DNA from: DAIDKA01 sp035487155
GTDB lineage: Bacteria; Pseudomonadota; Gammaproteobacteria; Steroidobacterales; Steroidobacteraceae
Direction of reading: 5' to 3'
DNA: 64,000 bases
Assembly (NCBI GenBank): GCA_035487155.1
Contig: DATHMK010000072.1
Coordinates: 1-64,000 of the forward strand
The position numbers and the translations under genes were made by a program. This document shows, one piece after another, positions 34,871 to 42,964 of this stretch. Within the stretch, counting starts at the first letter, position 1. Each line of letters opens with the position of its first letter. A model generated the notes under the pieces. It saw nothing but the letters and a program-made list of their open reading frames with translations, was not told where the DNA came from and did not search any database.

Positions 34871-37317
34871 GGTTCCATCGCCGCGAATTCCCGCAGCAGC
34901 GCGGCTGCCTCGTTGGTGGCGTCTTCCTCGCGCCACTGCATGCCGGCGCTGCAGGCCGCCTCGTAGCCCGTGGCGCCCAGGGCCGTGCGCAGCTCCCGAT
35001 TGGCCGCCTCGTTGTGCGGGATCCAGAAACAGAACAAAGGCGAGCCGCTGCGGCGGCGGATCTGTTCGGCGGCACTGAGCAGCCGGCAGGCGACCTGCGC
35101 CCTGCCCATCCTTTCAGCGATGTAGCCGCAGCCTTCAATGGAACCCGCCACACCGCGCCGGTGCCCCAGTCCCAGGGCATTGCGCATGGCCGCATGCCAC
35201 TGCGCCGCTGCCGCGGCGTAGTTGCCGATGCGAAACAGGCCCAAGCCCAGATACATGTCGATGAAATGGTGCTGGTGAAAGTCGCCGCCGAGTTCCCGGA
35301 CGGACTGCAAAGCCTCGAGGCTGCTGTGCGTCGCGCCTTCTGCCAGATACATCCAGCCGCGTATCAAACCGGCCACCCCGCGCAGGATGTCATCGTCGAG
35401 CGCTTCGGCACTGCTTTGGACCATGGCCAGGTACTCCGCGATCCCGCTCCTGTGGCCGGCATGCAGCAGCCACAGCGCATAGTGGCCACTGGCATAGGCG
35501 GCCGTCCATTCATCTTTGACCTCGCGCGCAATGTCGGCCGCCTCCAGCAGCGCCGCATCCGGCGTCGACTTGTGCCCAAACAATCCGATCAGTCCGCGGC
35601 CCAGGAGCGCCTGCCCGCGCTCCTGGGTGCGCAGCGGAGGGTTCCTGGCGAGGGCCTGCTCGACCAGCCGTTTGCCAAGCAGATTGTTGCCATGGGCCTT
35701 GAAAAACAAGGCCAGGGAACCGTTGATCCGCAAGGCCGCCGCCGGATCCGCACCCGCCGTGACGGCATGGTCGCAGGCACTGATGATATTGCCCTGCTCA
35801 CGCGTGAGCAGCACGACGCGCTCCTGCATCCGCCCACTCACCATGTCCTGGCGGGCCGCCGCGGCCATGCGCACGATGTAGGAAAGATGGGCGTCACGCG
35901 CGCGGCCTTCATCACCCGAGGCCGCCAGTTGCTCCAGAGCGAATTCGCGCACGCTCTCCAGCAACCGATAGCGCGGCGGACTGACGCTTTGGTCGACCGT
36001 CACCAGAGATTTGTTGGCCAGCCCGCTCAGCAGGTCCACGGCCTGCTCCGGCGAGGTTTCAAAGGCCGACGCCAGATCAATCGCCGCCTCCACGGTCCAG
36101 CCCTGCACGAACACGCCAAGCCAGGCGAGATAACGCTGCTCCTGAGGTGACAGCAACCGGTAGCTCCAGTCCATCAGCGCCACCAGATTGCGGTGCCGGT
36201 GATCGCGGCCGGCCGAATCACTGACCAGAAAACGGAACCGTTGGTCCAGTCTCTCGAGCACCTGTTGGGGCGAGAGCATCATGAAGCGCGCGGCGGCGAG
36301 CTCCAGCGCCAGCGGCATGCCATCAAGACGCTCGCAGATATCCACGACCGCCGGCGCATTGGCCGCGTGCAGTGCGAACTCAGGCTGCGCGTCCCGTACG
36401 CGCGCCAGCAGCAAACTGACGGCCGGCGCGGTCGCGACCTCTGCCAGTTCGGATTCGCCCTGCGGGTGGCGGATTCCGGGCAGCCCCAGCGGTGGCATGC
36501 GCAACAGGCGCTCGCCGATGAAGTTCAGCGGATGCCGCGAGGTCGCCAGGATCTTCAGCTGCCGAGTGCCGCGCAGCACTTCAATTACCTGCGAACCCAG
36601 CTGTGCCGATAACCGATCGCAGTTGTCCAGCACCAGCAAGGCGCGCCGATCGGCGAGCGCCTGGGTGATCCTCGGCAACAGCGAGGATCCGTCCGCGGGG
36701 GCAATCGACAGTGCGGCTGACAGCCCCTGCAGCCACTCCTCGGCACTCTCCAGGGGCGCCAGATCAAAGAACCACACGCCATCCGGATAGTGGCCTGCCT
36801 GGGAGTGGGCGAACGCCAGCGCACACTGCGTTTTGCCCATGCCGCCGGTACCGACGATGGTCAGCGATCGAGCGTCGCTCAGCAGCGCATGCATTTGCGC
36901 CAGCTCCTGTTCGCGTCCCAGCAGCGATTGGATGCGGGCGGGCAGGTAAGCCGTCGCGGGCGGCCCGAAGCGCGCCAGCGAGCTCTCCGCCACCGGCTGG
37001 CTTTGTTCCAGGGGCCCGACGTACCGATATCCGGAACCGTGGACCGTCTGAATGAAGTTCGGCTCGCCCGCATCGTCAAGCAATGCGCGCCGCGCCAGGC
37101 CGATGACCCGGTTCAGAGTCGAAGGGGTGACATAGCGGTGGCCCCACACCGCATCCAGCAGCTGCTCGCGGCGCAACAGCTGCCCCGGTCGCGACATGAG
37201 CTGCAGCAGAACCGCGAATACTTTCGGCTCCAGCACAACGTCCTTGCCGTCGCGGCTGAAGCGGCGATTGGCGGCATCGAGCAGGCAATTGCCGCAGCGG
37301 TAGATGGTATTGTTCAA
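34867..37317 (-). CDS. Winged-helix / NB-ARC-like ATPase / TPR transcriptional regulator
   Basis: The 816-residue protein has an OmpR/CadC-type winged helix at residues 1-100 (LEPKVFAVLLQLMSRPGQLL, then STLNRVIGLARRAL and VHGSGYRYVG). A STAND-type ATPase follows with Walker A GTGGMGKT at 156-163, Walker B ALLVLDNCDRL, GMPLALELAAARF and a winged-helix arm, and then an alpha-helical C terminus likely of TPR type (about 450-816). Such regulators bind DNA through the N-terminal domain and switch with nucleotide and ligand. It starts at TTG 37317 and is divergent, 80 bp away, from the two GHWxGDTL genes, which are obvious target candidates. Upstream alternatives were not found. Ligand unknown. Confidence 0.88.
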   Translation of the reverse strand: MNNTIYRCGNCLLDAANRRFSRDGKDVVLEPKVFAVLLQLMSRPGQLLRREQLLDAVWGHRYVTPSTLNRVIGLARRALLDDAGEPNFIQTVHGSGYRYVGPLEQSQPVAESSLARFGPPATAYLPARIQSLLGREQELAQMHALLSDARSLTIVGTGGMGKTQCALAFAHSQAGHYPDGVWFFDLAPLESAEEWLQGLSAALSIAPADGSSLLPRITQALADRRALLVLDNCDRLSAQLGSQVIEVLRGTRQLKILATSRHPLNFIGERLLRMPPLGLPGIRHPQGESELAEVATAPAVSLLLARVRDAQPEFALHAANAPAVVDICERLDGMPLALELAAARFMMLSPQQVLERLDQRFRFLVSDSAGRDHRHRNLVALMDWSYRLLSPQEQRYLAWLGVFVQGWTVEAAIDLASAFETSPEQAVDLLSGLANKSLVTVDQSVSPPRYRLLESVREFALEQLAASGDEGRARDAHLSYIVRMAAAARQDMVSGRMQERVVLLTREQGNIISACDHAVTAGADPAAALRINGSLALFFKAHGNNLLGKRLVEQALARNPPLRTQERGQALLGRGLIGLFGHKSTPDAALLEAADIAREVKDEWTAAYASGHYALWLLHAGHRSGIAEYLAMVQSSAEALDDDILRGVAGLIRGWMYLAEGATHSSLEALQSVRELGGDFHQHHFIDMYLGLGLFRIGNYAAAAAQWHAAMRNALGLGHRRGVAGSIEGCGYIAERMGRAQVACRLLSAAEQIRRRSGSPLFCFWIPHNEAANRELRTALGATGYEAACSAGMQWREEDATNEAAALLREFAAMEP

Positions 37318-37397
37318 TCACTTTAGATTGCCAGTCGCTGCGGGGTGCCGCAAGCAAGCCGCGGATGTCGTAACATGTCCGCAGAAGGAGAAGACCA

Positions 37398-38150
37398 ATG
37401 CGACAACTGCTGCGGTGGTTTAGCCTGGGTATGGGCGCTGTGGTGAGCGCCGTGGCGCTGGCGGCGCCATCGGACGTGGTCGACGGGCCACTGATCCGTC
37501 CGCCGGTCTCCTCAAGCGATGCGCGCGATCTGTCGGGCGTGTGGTTCATCCGCCTCTACAATCCTCAGATCAACTCCACCCTGGGCCGCCTGCCTCCCTT
37601 CACCGAACGCGGCAAGGCCGCATGGGATGCGCGCGTGAAGGCCGAAAAGGATGGTTCGCCCATCGCCGATGCCTCCTCCTACTGCTGGCCGCACGGGGTC
37701 CCGCGGGTGATGAACTCGCCCTATCCGCTGCAGATCATCCAGACCACAGGCGAGACCGTCATCGTTCATGAAGTGGCCCATAACGTGCGCCATATCTACA
37801 TGGACCAGCCCCATGCGCAGAACCTGACCACGAGTTTCATGGGCGATTCGGTCGGGCATTGGGAAGGGGATACGCTGGTCGTCGACACCATCGGACTGAA
37901 CGATCGCACCTGGATCGATGAGATCGGCGTGATCCACGGCAAGCAGCTGCATGTGATCGAGCGCATCCGCAAGATCGAGGGCGGTCACGCGCTTGAGAAT
38001 CTGATCCGCATCGAGGACCCGGAATATTTCACGGAAGCCTGGTATGCGCGCATCACCTACGCCTGGCGCCCCGATCTGAGAATCGCCGAATACATCTGCG
38101 AAGAAAACAACCGCAACATGCCGGTCTCGGGCCATACGGCGGAGAAGTGA
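37398..38150 (+). CDS. Secreted GHWxGDTL-family protein (copy 2)
   Basis: The 250-residue product has a signal peptide (LRWFSLGMGAVVSAVALAA-like) and the family core: LPPFTERGKAAWDARV, YCWPHGVPRVM, TVIVHEVAHNVRHIYMD, SVGHWEGDTLVVDTIGL, ERIRKIEG and a LRIAEYICEENNRN end. The HEVAH sequence resembles a HExxH zinc motif, but the other two paralogues do not keep it in full (EEAYN and HEIHH at the same place), so protease activity is doubtful. AAGGAG lies upstream of ATG 37398. Its stop overlaps the ATG of copy 3 (ATGA), showing coupling. The divergent STAND regulator probably controls the pair. Predicted periplasmic; role unknown. Confidence 0.8.
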   Translation: MRQLLRWFSLGMGAVVSAVALAAPSDVVDGPLIRPPVSSSDARDLSGVWFIRLYNPQINSTLGRLPPFTERGKAAWDARVKAEKDGSPIADASSYCWPHGVPRVMNSPYPLQIIQTTGETVIVHEVAHNVRHIYMDQPHAQNLTTSFMGDSVGHWEGDTLVVDTIGLNDRTWIDEIGVIHGKQLHVIERIRKIEGGHALENLIRIEDPEYFTEAWYARITYAWRPDLRIAEYICEENNRNMPVSGHTAEK

Positions 38151-38866
38151 TGCGCCATTTCTGGTGTATGCGGGCGCTGCTCGCCGCCGTAGTTGCCGGC
38201 GTCGCCGGCGTGGCCGGCGCACAGGCCATCTATACACCGCCGCCTGCACAGAATTTCGCAGGCGTGTGGCTGATCCAGGGCGACCACTCGAGCATCAGGA
38301 CGGTCGCTGGCAAACTGCCGCCGATGACCGGCGCCGCGGCGGCCCGGTACCGCGCCGCCCTCAAGGCCCGCAAGGCTGGCAAGCCCGACTTCGATTCCAT
38401 CCAGACCTGCAAGCCGCACGGCTTCCCGCGCATCCTGTTCGCCGCCTATCCGATCGAGATTCTCCAGGAACCGGCCCAGGTCACCTTCATCCACGAGATT
38501 CATCACATGCCGCGGATGGTCTACCTGGACATGACGCTGCCGAAACTGGAGGACATGGATCCGAACTGGATGGGTCTGTCAGCCGGCCACTGGGACGGCG
38601 ACACGCTCGCGGTGGAAAGTCAGGGTTTCAATGACCTGACCACACTGGACGCCGCGGGTCTGCCACATTCAACCCAGCTGCAGGTTGCCGAGCGGATCCG
38701 CAAGCTCGACGCGGATACGCTCGAGGATCTCATCACCATCACGGATCCGAATGACTATACGCAGCCCTGGAGCACTCGCGTGACTTACCGTCGCCAGCCG
38801 GGTGCGCGCCTCAAGGAATACGTCTGTACTGACTCCAATCCGGAGGCGAAGGCGCAAACGCCCTAG
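38147..38866 (+). CDS. Secreted GHWxGDTL-family protein (copy 3)
   Basis: The 239-residue product has a signal peptide (ALLAAVVAGVAGVAGAQA) and follows copy 2 motif by motif: AGVWLIQGDHSS, LPPMTGAAAARYRAALKARK, CKPHGFPRIL, VTFIHEIHHMPRMVYLD, SAGHWDGDTLAVESQG, ERIRKLD, ITDPNDYTQPW and LKEYVCTDSN. Divergence from copy 2 is considerable, so the duplication is old. It overlaps copy 2 by four bases and is followed ten bases later by an M1 aminopeptidase gene, so the three may be one transcript. No catalytic motif is conserved over all three family members in the window. Function unknown. Confidence 0.8.
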   Translation: MMRHFWCMRALLAAVVAGVAGVAGAQAIYTPPPAQNFAGVWLIQGDHSSIRTVAGKLPPMTGAAAARYRAALKARKAGKPDFDSIQTCKPHGFPRILFAAYPIEILQEPAQVTFIHEIHHMPRMVYLDMTLPKLEDMDPNWMGLSAGHWDGDTLAVESQGFNDLTTLDAAGLPHSTQLQVAERIRKLDADTLEDLITITDPNDYTQPWSTRVTYRRQPGARLKEYVCTDSNPEAKAQTP

Positions 38867-38876
38867 GGGGCATTGC

Positions 38877-41474
38877 TTGATCAGACCCCCGGTTGCACTG
38901 TTACTGCTGATCCTGGGCGTCATCGCTGCACCGGTCCTGGCCGGGCCGGCAGCACCTGATCGTATCGTCCTGCCCGATACCATCACCGCCACTCACTATG
39001 ACCTCGAGGTGCGGCCGGATGCTGCCGCCGCCACCTTCAAGGCATCGGTGCGGATCTCCATTGAGGTTCAACGCGCCACGCCCGATATCCAATTGAATGC
39101 CGACAATCTCAGTTTCTCGAGCGTGACCGTCTCGGGCACCTCAGAGGTGCCCGCCGTCAGCTTCGATACCAGGCTGCAAACCGCCACCCTGCACTTTCCG
39201 ACCGCCCTGACAGTGGGCCATCACTTGCTCGGGATTGACTATACCGGCCATATCAATGCCAGCGGCTCCGGGCTTTTCCTGGTCGACTATGCCGGCCCGC
39301 ACGGCCGCAGGCGCGCGCTGTATACCCAGTTCGAGAACTATTACGCGCGCCAGTTCTTTCCCTGCTGGGACGAACCGAACCGTAAGGCCACCATCACCCT
39401 GACCGTGACCGCACCGCAAGCCGACATGGTGGTCTCGAACATGCCCGCTGCGCGGATGGTAAAGCTGCCCGGCGGAATGGCGCGTACCCGGTTCCAGGCC
39501 ACTCCGAGAATGTCGACCTATCTGTTGTTCCTGGGTGTCGGGGATTTCGAACGCATCACCCGCCGTGTGCGCGGCATCGAGGTCGGCGTGGTGTTCAGGC
39601 GCGGCGATGCCGCCAGGGCGCGCTTCGCACTGGCTACGGCGGCCCAGCTCCTGCCCTACTACGAGGACTATTTCGGATTCCGCTATCCGCTGCCCAAGCT
39701 CGATGTGGTGGCCGGACCCGGACACAGCCAGGAATTCGGGGCCATGGAGAACTGGGGGGCGATTTTCGGGTTCGATCGCTACTTTCTCCTCGATCCCAAG
39801 CTCGCGACCCCGGCGGACGCGGTCAGGACCTACAGCTACATCGCGCATGAAATGGCGCATCAATGGGTGGGAGACCTGGTCACCATGGACTGGTGGAACG
39901 ACCTGTGGCTGAACGAAGGCTTCGCGGAGTGGATGCAGTACAAGGCTACCGATCACTTCCATCCCGAATGGGACGCGTGGCTGCTGGGTCTGGTGGAGCG
40001 TGAGGAGGCGTTGCAGCAGGACTCCCGCAGCGGCACTCACCCTGTCATCACCCCGATCGCGGATGTGGTGCAGGCCGACAATGCCTTCGACTCCATCACC
40101 TACGCCAAGGGCATGTTCGTCGTTCGCATGCTCGAGCAGTACATGGGTGAGGACGCGTTCCGGAGCGGCGTCCGACGCTACCTTCGGGCACATGCCTACC
40201 GCAACGCGGTGACCGAGGATCTGTGGCAGGAGCTGGACCGGGCAGCCGGGGTGCCCGTTTCGGGCATCGCCCATGAATTCACGCTGCAGCCAGGCGTGCC
40301 GCTGATTCGCGTCTCGGCCGCCGCCGCCCTGCATCTGGAACAGGGGCGGTTTGCCACGGATGCCTCAGGCACGCCGGCCCAGTGGCATGTGCCGGTGGTG
40401 GTGCGTACCCGTGAAGGGGTCACATGGCAGGGTCTGGTCAGCGCCGATGCGCCGGCTGATCCGCCAGGTCTTGGCTCTGCCGGGGCCGTGGTGAACGCCG
40501 GACAGGCCGGGTATTTCCGTACATTGTACGGCCCGGATCTGATCGGGCCGCTGTCGGCACGCTTCGGTTCGCTGCCGCCGGTGGACCAGCTCGGCACGCT
40601 GCTGGATGCCAGGGCACTGGGCATGGCCGGCTACGAGCCGCTACCGGATGTCCTGCAGCTTGTTGGACGGGTTGATTCGTCGGTGCGGCCACAGGTGCGC
40701 AGCCAGGTGGTGGATATTCTCACCGCCATCGCACGCTCCTACCAAGGTCTTGCCGGCGAGTCGGCTTTCAAGGCCTATGCGCGCGGACTGCTGGGCCGCA
40801 TGTTTGCGGACCTGGGCTGGAATCCGCTCGCCGGGGAGAATGCCGATGTCGAACCGCTGCGTGTGAGCCTGGTCCTGGCGCTCGGCGAGCTGGACGATGC
40901 GGCGGTCACGAACCACGCCCGCGAGGGGTTCGCCGACTATCTGCGCCAGTCGGACCGAGCACACACCGACCTGGAGGATGCGGTTTTGGCCGTGGTCGCA
41001 GCGCATGCGGACCCGATGGTGTGGGCCCAGATCCACCAGCTGGCACTCACCGCCCGCGATGCCCGCGACAAGGATACCTTCTACGAACTGCTGGCTGCGG
41101 CGCGCGATGCCGGGCTGGCTCAGCAGGCGCTGCAGCTCACGCTGACTGAGGAGATCGATCCCACCGACAGGCCGCTCATCCTCAACGCAGTGGCCGAAAC
41201 CCATCCGGAGCTGGCCTTTGATTTTGCGGTCCTGCACCGCGACCAGGTCAACGACTGGGTCGAACCTGGGTCACGCGACCTGTTTGCCGCGCGGCTGCTC
41301 GCGACGTCGGCGGATCCCGCGGCGCGCGAGCGGCTCATGGCCTACATTCAGGCACATGTCCCCGCCGCCGACCGTCGCCCGGCCGAGGCCATCGAGGCCA
41401 TGATCACCGACCACATCAGGGTGCGGGTCGAGCAGCTGCCGCAGATTGATGCCTGGCTGCAGCGGCCTCACTAA
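38877..41474 (+). CDS. Exported M1-family (gluzincin) aminopeptidase
   Basis: The 865-residue protein starts at TTG 38877 (AGGGGGC upstream) with a signal peptide (PPVALLLLILGVIAAPVLA). M1 hallmarks: GAMEN exopeptidase motif at residues 288-292, zinc site HEMAH at 324-328 with the third ligand Glu 18 residues on (WLNEGFAEW), and a later Tyr region. The C-terminal half is the long helical ERAP1-like domain. It removes N-terminal residues from peptides, here in the periplasm. Its position after two secreted proteins of unknown role suggests the same transcript. An in-frame opening to 38802 inside the previous gene is rejected. Substrate preference cannot be read. Confidence 0.93.
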   Translation: MIRPPVALLLLILGVIAAPVLAGPAAPDRIVLPDTITATHYDLEVRPDAAAATFKASVRISIEVQRATPDIQLNADNLSFSSVTVSGTSEVPAVSFDTRLQTATLHFPTALTVGHHLLGIDYTGHINASGSGLFLVDYAGPHGRRRALYTQFENYYARQFFPCWDEPNRKATITLTVTAPQADMVVSNMPAARMVKLPGGMARTRFQATPRMSTYLLFLGVGDFERITRRVRGIEVGVVFRRGDAARARFALATAAQLLPYYEDYFGFRYPLPKLDVVAGPGHSQEFGAMENWGAIFGFDRYFLLDPKLATPADAVRTYSYIAHEMAHQWVGDLVTMDWWNDLWLNEGFAEWMQYKATDHFHPEWDAWLLGLVEREEALQQDSRSGTHPVITPIADVVQADNAFDSITYAKGMFVVRMLEQYMGEDAFRSGVRRYLRAHAYRNAVTEDLWQELDRAAGVPVSGIAHEFTLQPGVPLIRVSAAAALHLEQGRFATDASGTPAQWHVPVVVRTREGVTWQGLVSADAPADPPGLGSAGAVVNAGQAGYFRTLYGPDLIGPLSARFGSLPPVDQLGTLLDARALGMAGYEPLPDVLQLVGRVDSSVRPQVRSQVVDILTAIARSYQGLAGESAFKAYARGLLGRMFADLGWNPLAGENADVEPLRVSLVLALGELDDAAVTNHAREGFADYLRQSDRAHTDLEDAVLAVVAAHADPMVWAQIHQLALTARDARDKDTFYELLAAARDAGLAQQALQLTLTEEIDPTDRPLILNAVAETHPELAFDFAVLHRDQVNDWVEPGSRDLFAARLLATSADPAARERLMAYIQAHVPAADRRPAEAIEAMITDHIRVRVEQLPQIDAWLQRPH

Positions 41475-41495
41475 ATCGCTATGATGGTACGCACC

Positions 41496-41747
41496 ATGAA
41501 GCGGCACTTATTCGTGATTGCGGCGCTGGCGATTGCCATGGGTGCCCACGCCCAGGTGGGTACGACCCTGAAGGAAGGAGCAAAAGCCACTTCAGAGAAG
41601 GCCCAGGAAGTGGGCGATGAAGCCAAGGCTGCCGTGTCATCCGAGCCTGCCAAGAGCATCGCGAAAGCCAAAGCCAAGGAACACCGGGCCAAGGCGCGCT
41701 ATCACGCCAAGAAGGCCGCGGCAGCGGCCAGGGAAATCCCGAAGTAA
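41496..41747 (+). CDS. Small exported Lys/Ala-rich protein
   Basis: The product (83 residues from ATG 41496) has a signal peptide (RHLFVIAALAIAMGAHA) and a mature part made of Lys, Ala and Glu (AKATSEKAQEV, then SIAKAKAKEHRAKARYHAKKAAAAA), predicted as one long basic helix. Such histone-H1-like or stress-related envelope peptides are common in proteobacteria with no fixed function. An alternative ATG at 41481 would add five residues before the signal. The ribosome-binding site is not clear for either. It lies in the gap between the aminopeptidase and the racemase-like gene, same direction. Confidence 0.6.
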   Translation: MKRHLFVIAALAIAMGAHAQVGTTLKEGAKATSEKAQEVGDEAKAAVSSEPAKSIAKAKAKEHRAKARYHAKKAAAAAREIPK

Positions 41748-41785
41748 CCCCGCACCAGGAGTTGCGGCGCGCGATTACTGCTCCC

Positions 41786-42475
41786 ATGAAAACCATCGGG
41801 CTGATCGGCGGGATGAGTTGGGAGAGTACCCGCATCTATTACGAACTCCTCAACCGCGGAGTTCAGAAGGCGCTGGGTGGACTGCACTCGGCGCAGATCC
41901 TGCTCTCCTCGCTCGACATGGCACGCATCGCCGGCATGCAAAACGAGGGCCGCTGGCACGAGGCCGGTGAATGGCTGGCACAGGAGGCGCTGCGTTTGCA
42001 GCGCGCGGGCGCCGACGTCATCGCGCTCGCGGCCAACACCATGCACAAATGCGCACCCCAGGTGGCGGCGGCCATCTGCGTGCCCTTGCTGCATATCGTT
42101 GATCCGCTGAACGCGAAGCTGCACTCTGATCAGAGACTTCGGCCATTGCTGCTGGCCACGCGCTTCACCATGGAGGATCGATTCTTTGTCGAGCGCCTCG
42201 AAGCGAAGCAATTGACGCCCTTGATTCCCGCACTCGCGGATCGAATCGTGCTTCACGACATCATCTACGAGGAACTGTGCAAGGGCGTCGTGTCAACGGC
42301 TGGCGTTGAAGCGCTGCAGCGACTCGCCGCCGACGCCAAGTCACGGGGAGCCGACTGCGTCATTTTGGGGTGCACGGAACTGGGGATGCTGCTGGCGGCC
42401 GGCCCTCTGCCATTGCCCACCTATGACACGGCCCAGATCCATGCCGCGGCGCTGGTCGAATTTGCGCTCTGCTGA
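41786..42475 (+). CDS. Asp/Glu racemase-family protein (YgeA-like) lacking the first catalytic residue
   Basis: The 229-residue protein opens MKTIGLIGGMSWESTRIYYE, the hallmark of the YgeA branch of aspartate/glutamate racemases, and carries the second catalytic segment VILGCTELGML. In the first, the residue immediately before NTMH, normally Cys (CNT-type) or Thr in E. coli YgeA, is Ala (LAANTMHK, Ala83). With only one of the two acid/base residues, classical two-base racemisation is doubtful; a one-sided exchange or another reaction is possible. Cys89, six residues later, might substitute. ATG 41786 is the conserved family start. No operon partner is evident. The chain is otherwise full length. 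Confidence 0.88.
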   Translation: MKTIGLIGGMSWESTRIYYELLNRGVQKALGGLHSAQILLSSLDMARIAGMQNEGRWHEAGEWLAQEALRLQRAGADVIALAANTMHKCAPQVAAAICVPLLHIVDPLNAKLHSDQRLRPLLLATRFTMEDRFFVERLEAKQLTPLIPALADRIVLHDIIYEELCKGVVSTAGVEALQRLAADAKSRGADCVILGCTELGMLLAAGPLPLPTYDTAQIHAAALVEFALC

Positions 42476-42964
42476 GCGCAGCGGCGCGACATCCGTACCA
42501 TCGCCGAGCTTTTCGACTTTTGATTCCTGACCGTTCATCGCGGCGATGAAACCCTGCACGTCTTTGTTATCACTCTTACGGACCGTCACGACACCATCAG
42601 CGGCACTGCCGCCACCGCGCGCGGTCTCGCACGCCGGAAGATTTGCAGATTTCACCACTTGAACGACACCGGCGCCGTGGTGCGCGGCCGGCCGGTGCGC
42701 GCTGTACATCATGAGCGACCAGGTCATCACATCCCCCGGGATCTGCACGCCGATCCGCAGCGCGCGCGAAAGTGAGCGCTAACTTTCAAACGCGCGACAT
42801 GACCACTGGGTGGATTGAGAAATCAACCACCGTGGCGGGGCGCGCCAATCGGCTACCCTTGCGGATATTGTTACACTGCGACTATGCTAGGTCGCAGGTC
42901 CGCGTTGATTAAATATAAGAAGACGATCGACTAATTAGACGAATACGAATCCGGGAGGGGCAAC
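42476..42964. other. 489-bp non-coding or degraded region upstream of the TonB receptor
   Basis: No confident gene lies here. The minus strand keeps an open frame from 42748 down to 42341, running into the end of the racemase gene. Its middle (for example KSDNKDVQGFIAAMNGQ) has fairly normal codon use, but there is no ribosome-binding site and no family match. It may be a remnant. The last 180 bp are more AT-rich, with an inverted repeat at 42876-42897, the palindrome CTAATTAG at 42931-42938 and GGGAGGGG just before the receptor ATG, so this part is the receptor's promoter and leader. Confidence 0.5.
42859..42897 (+). promoter_or_regulatory. Candidate promoter and operator for the TonB receptor
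   Basis: An inverted repeat with perfect 7-bp arms (CTGCGAC at 42876-42882 and GTCGCAG at 42891-42897) encloses TATGCT, a -10-like hexamer at 42883-42888. TTGCGG at 42859-42864 is a weak -35 match 18 bp upstream. A repressor bound to the arms would cover the -10. The site is 68 bp upstream of the receptor ATG. Symmetry is seen directly; the promoter role is inferred. Confidence 0.4.

Noticed and set aside
37779..37795. HEVAH in copy 2 of the GHWxGDTL family as a zinc protease site
   Set aside because: The motif is not kept in the other two copies and there is no downstream third ligand.
39141..40334. 397-residue minus-strand open frame opposite the M1 aminopeptidase
   Set aside because: No motif and antisense to HEMAH and GAMEN coding sequence.
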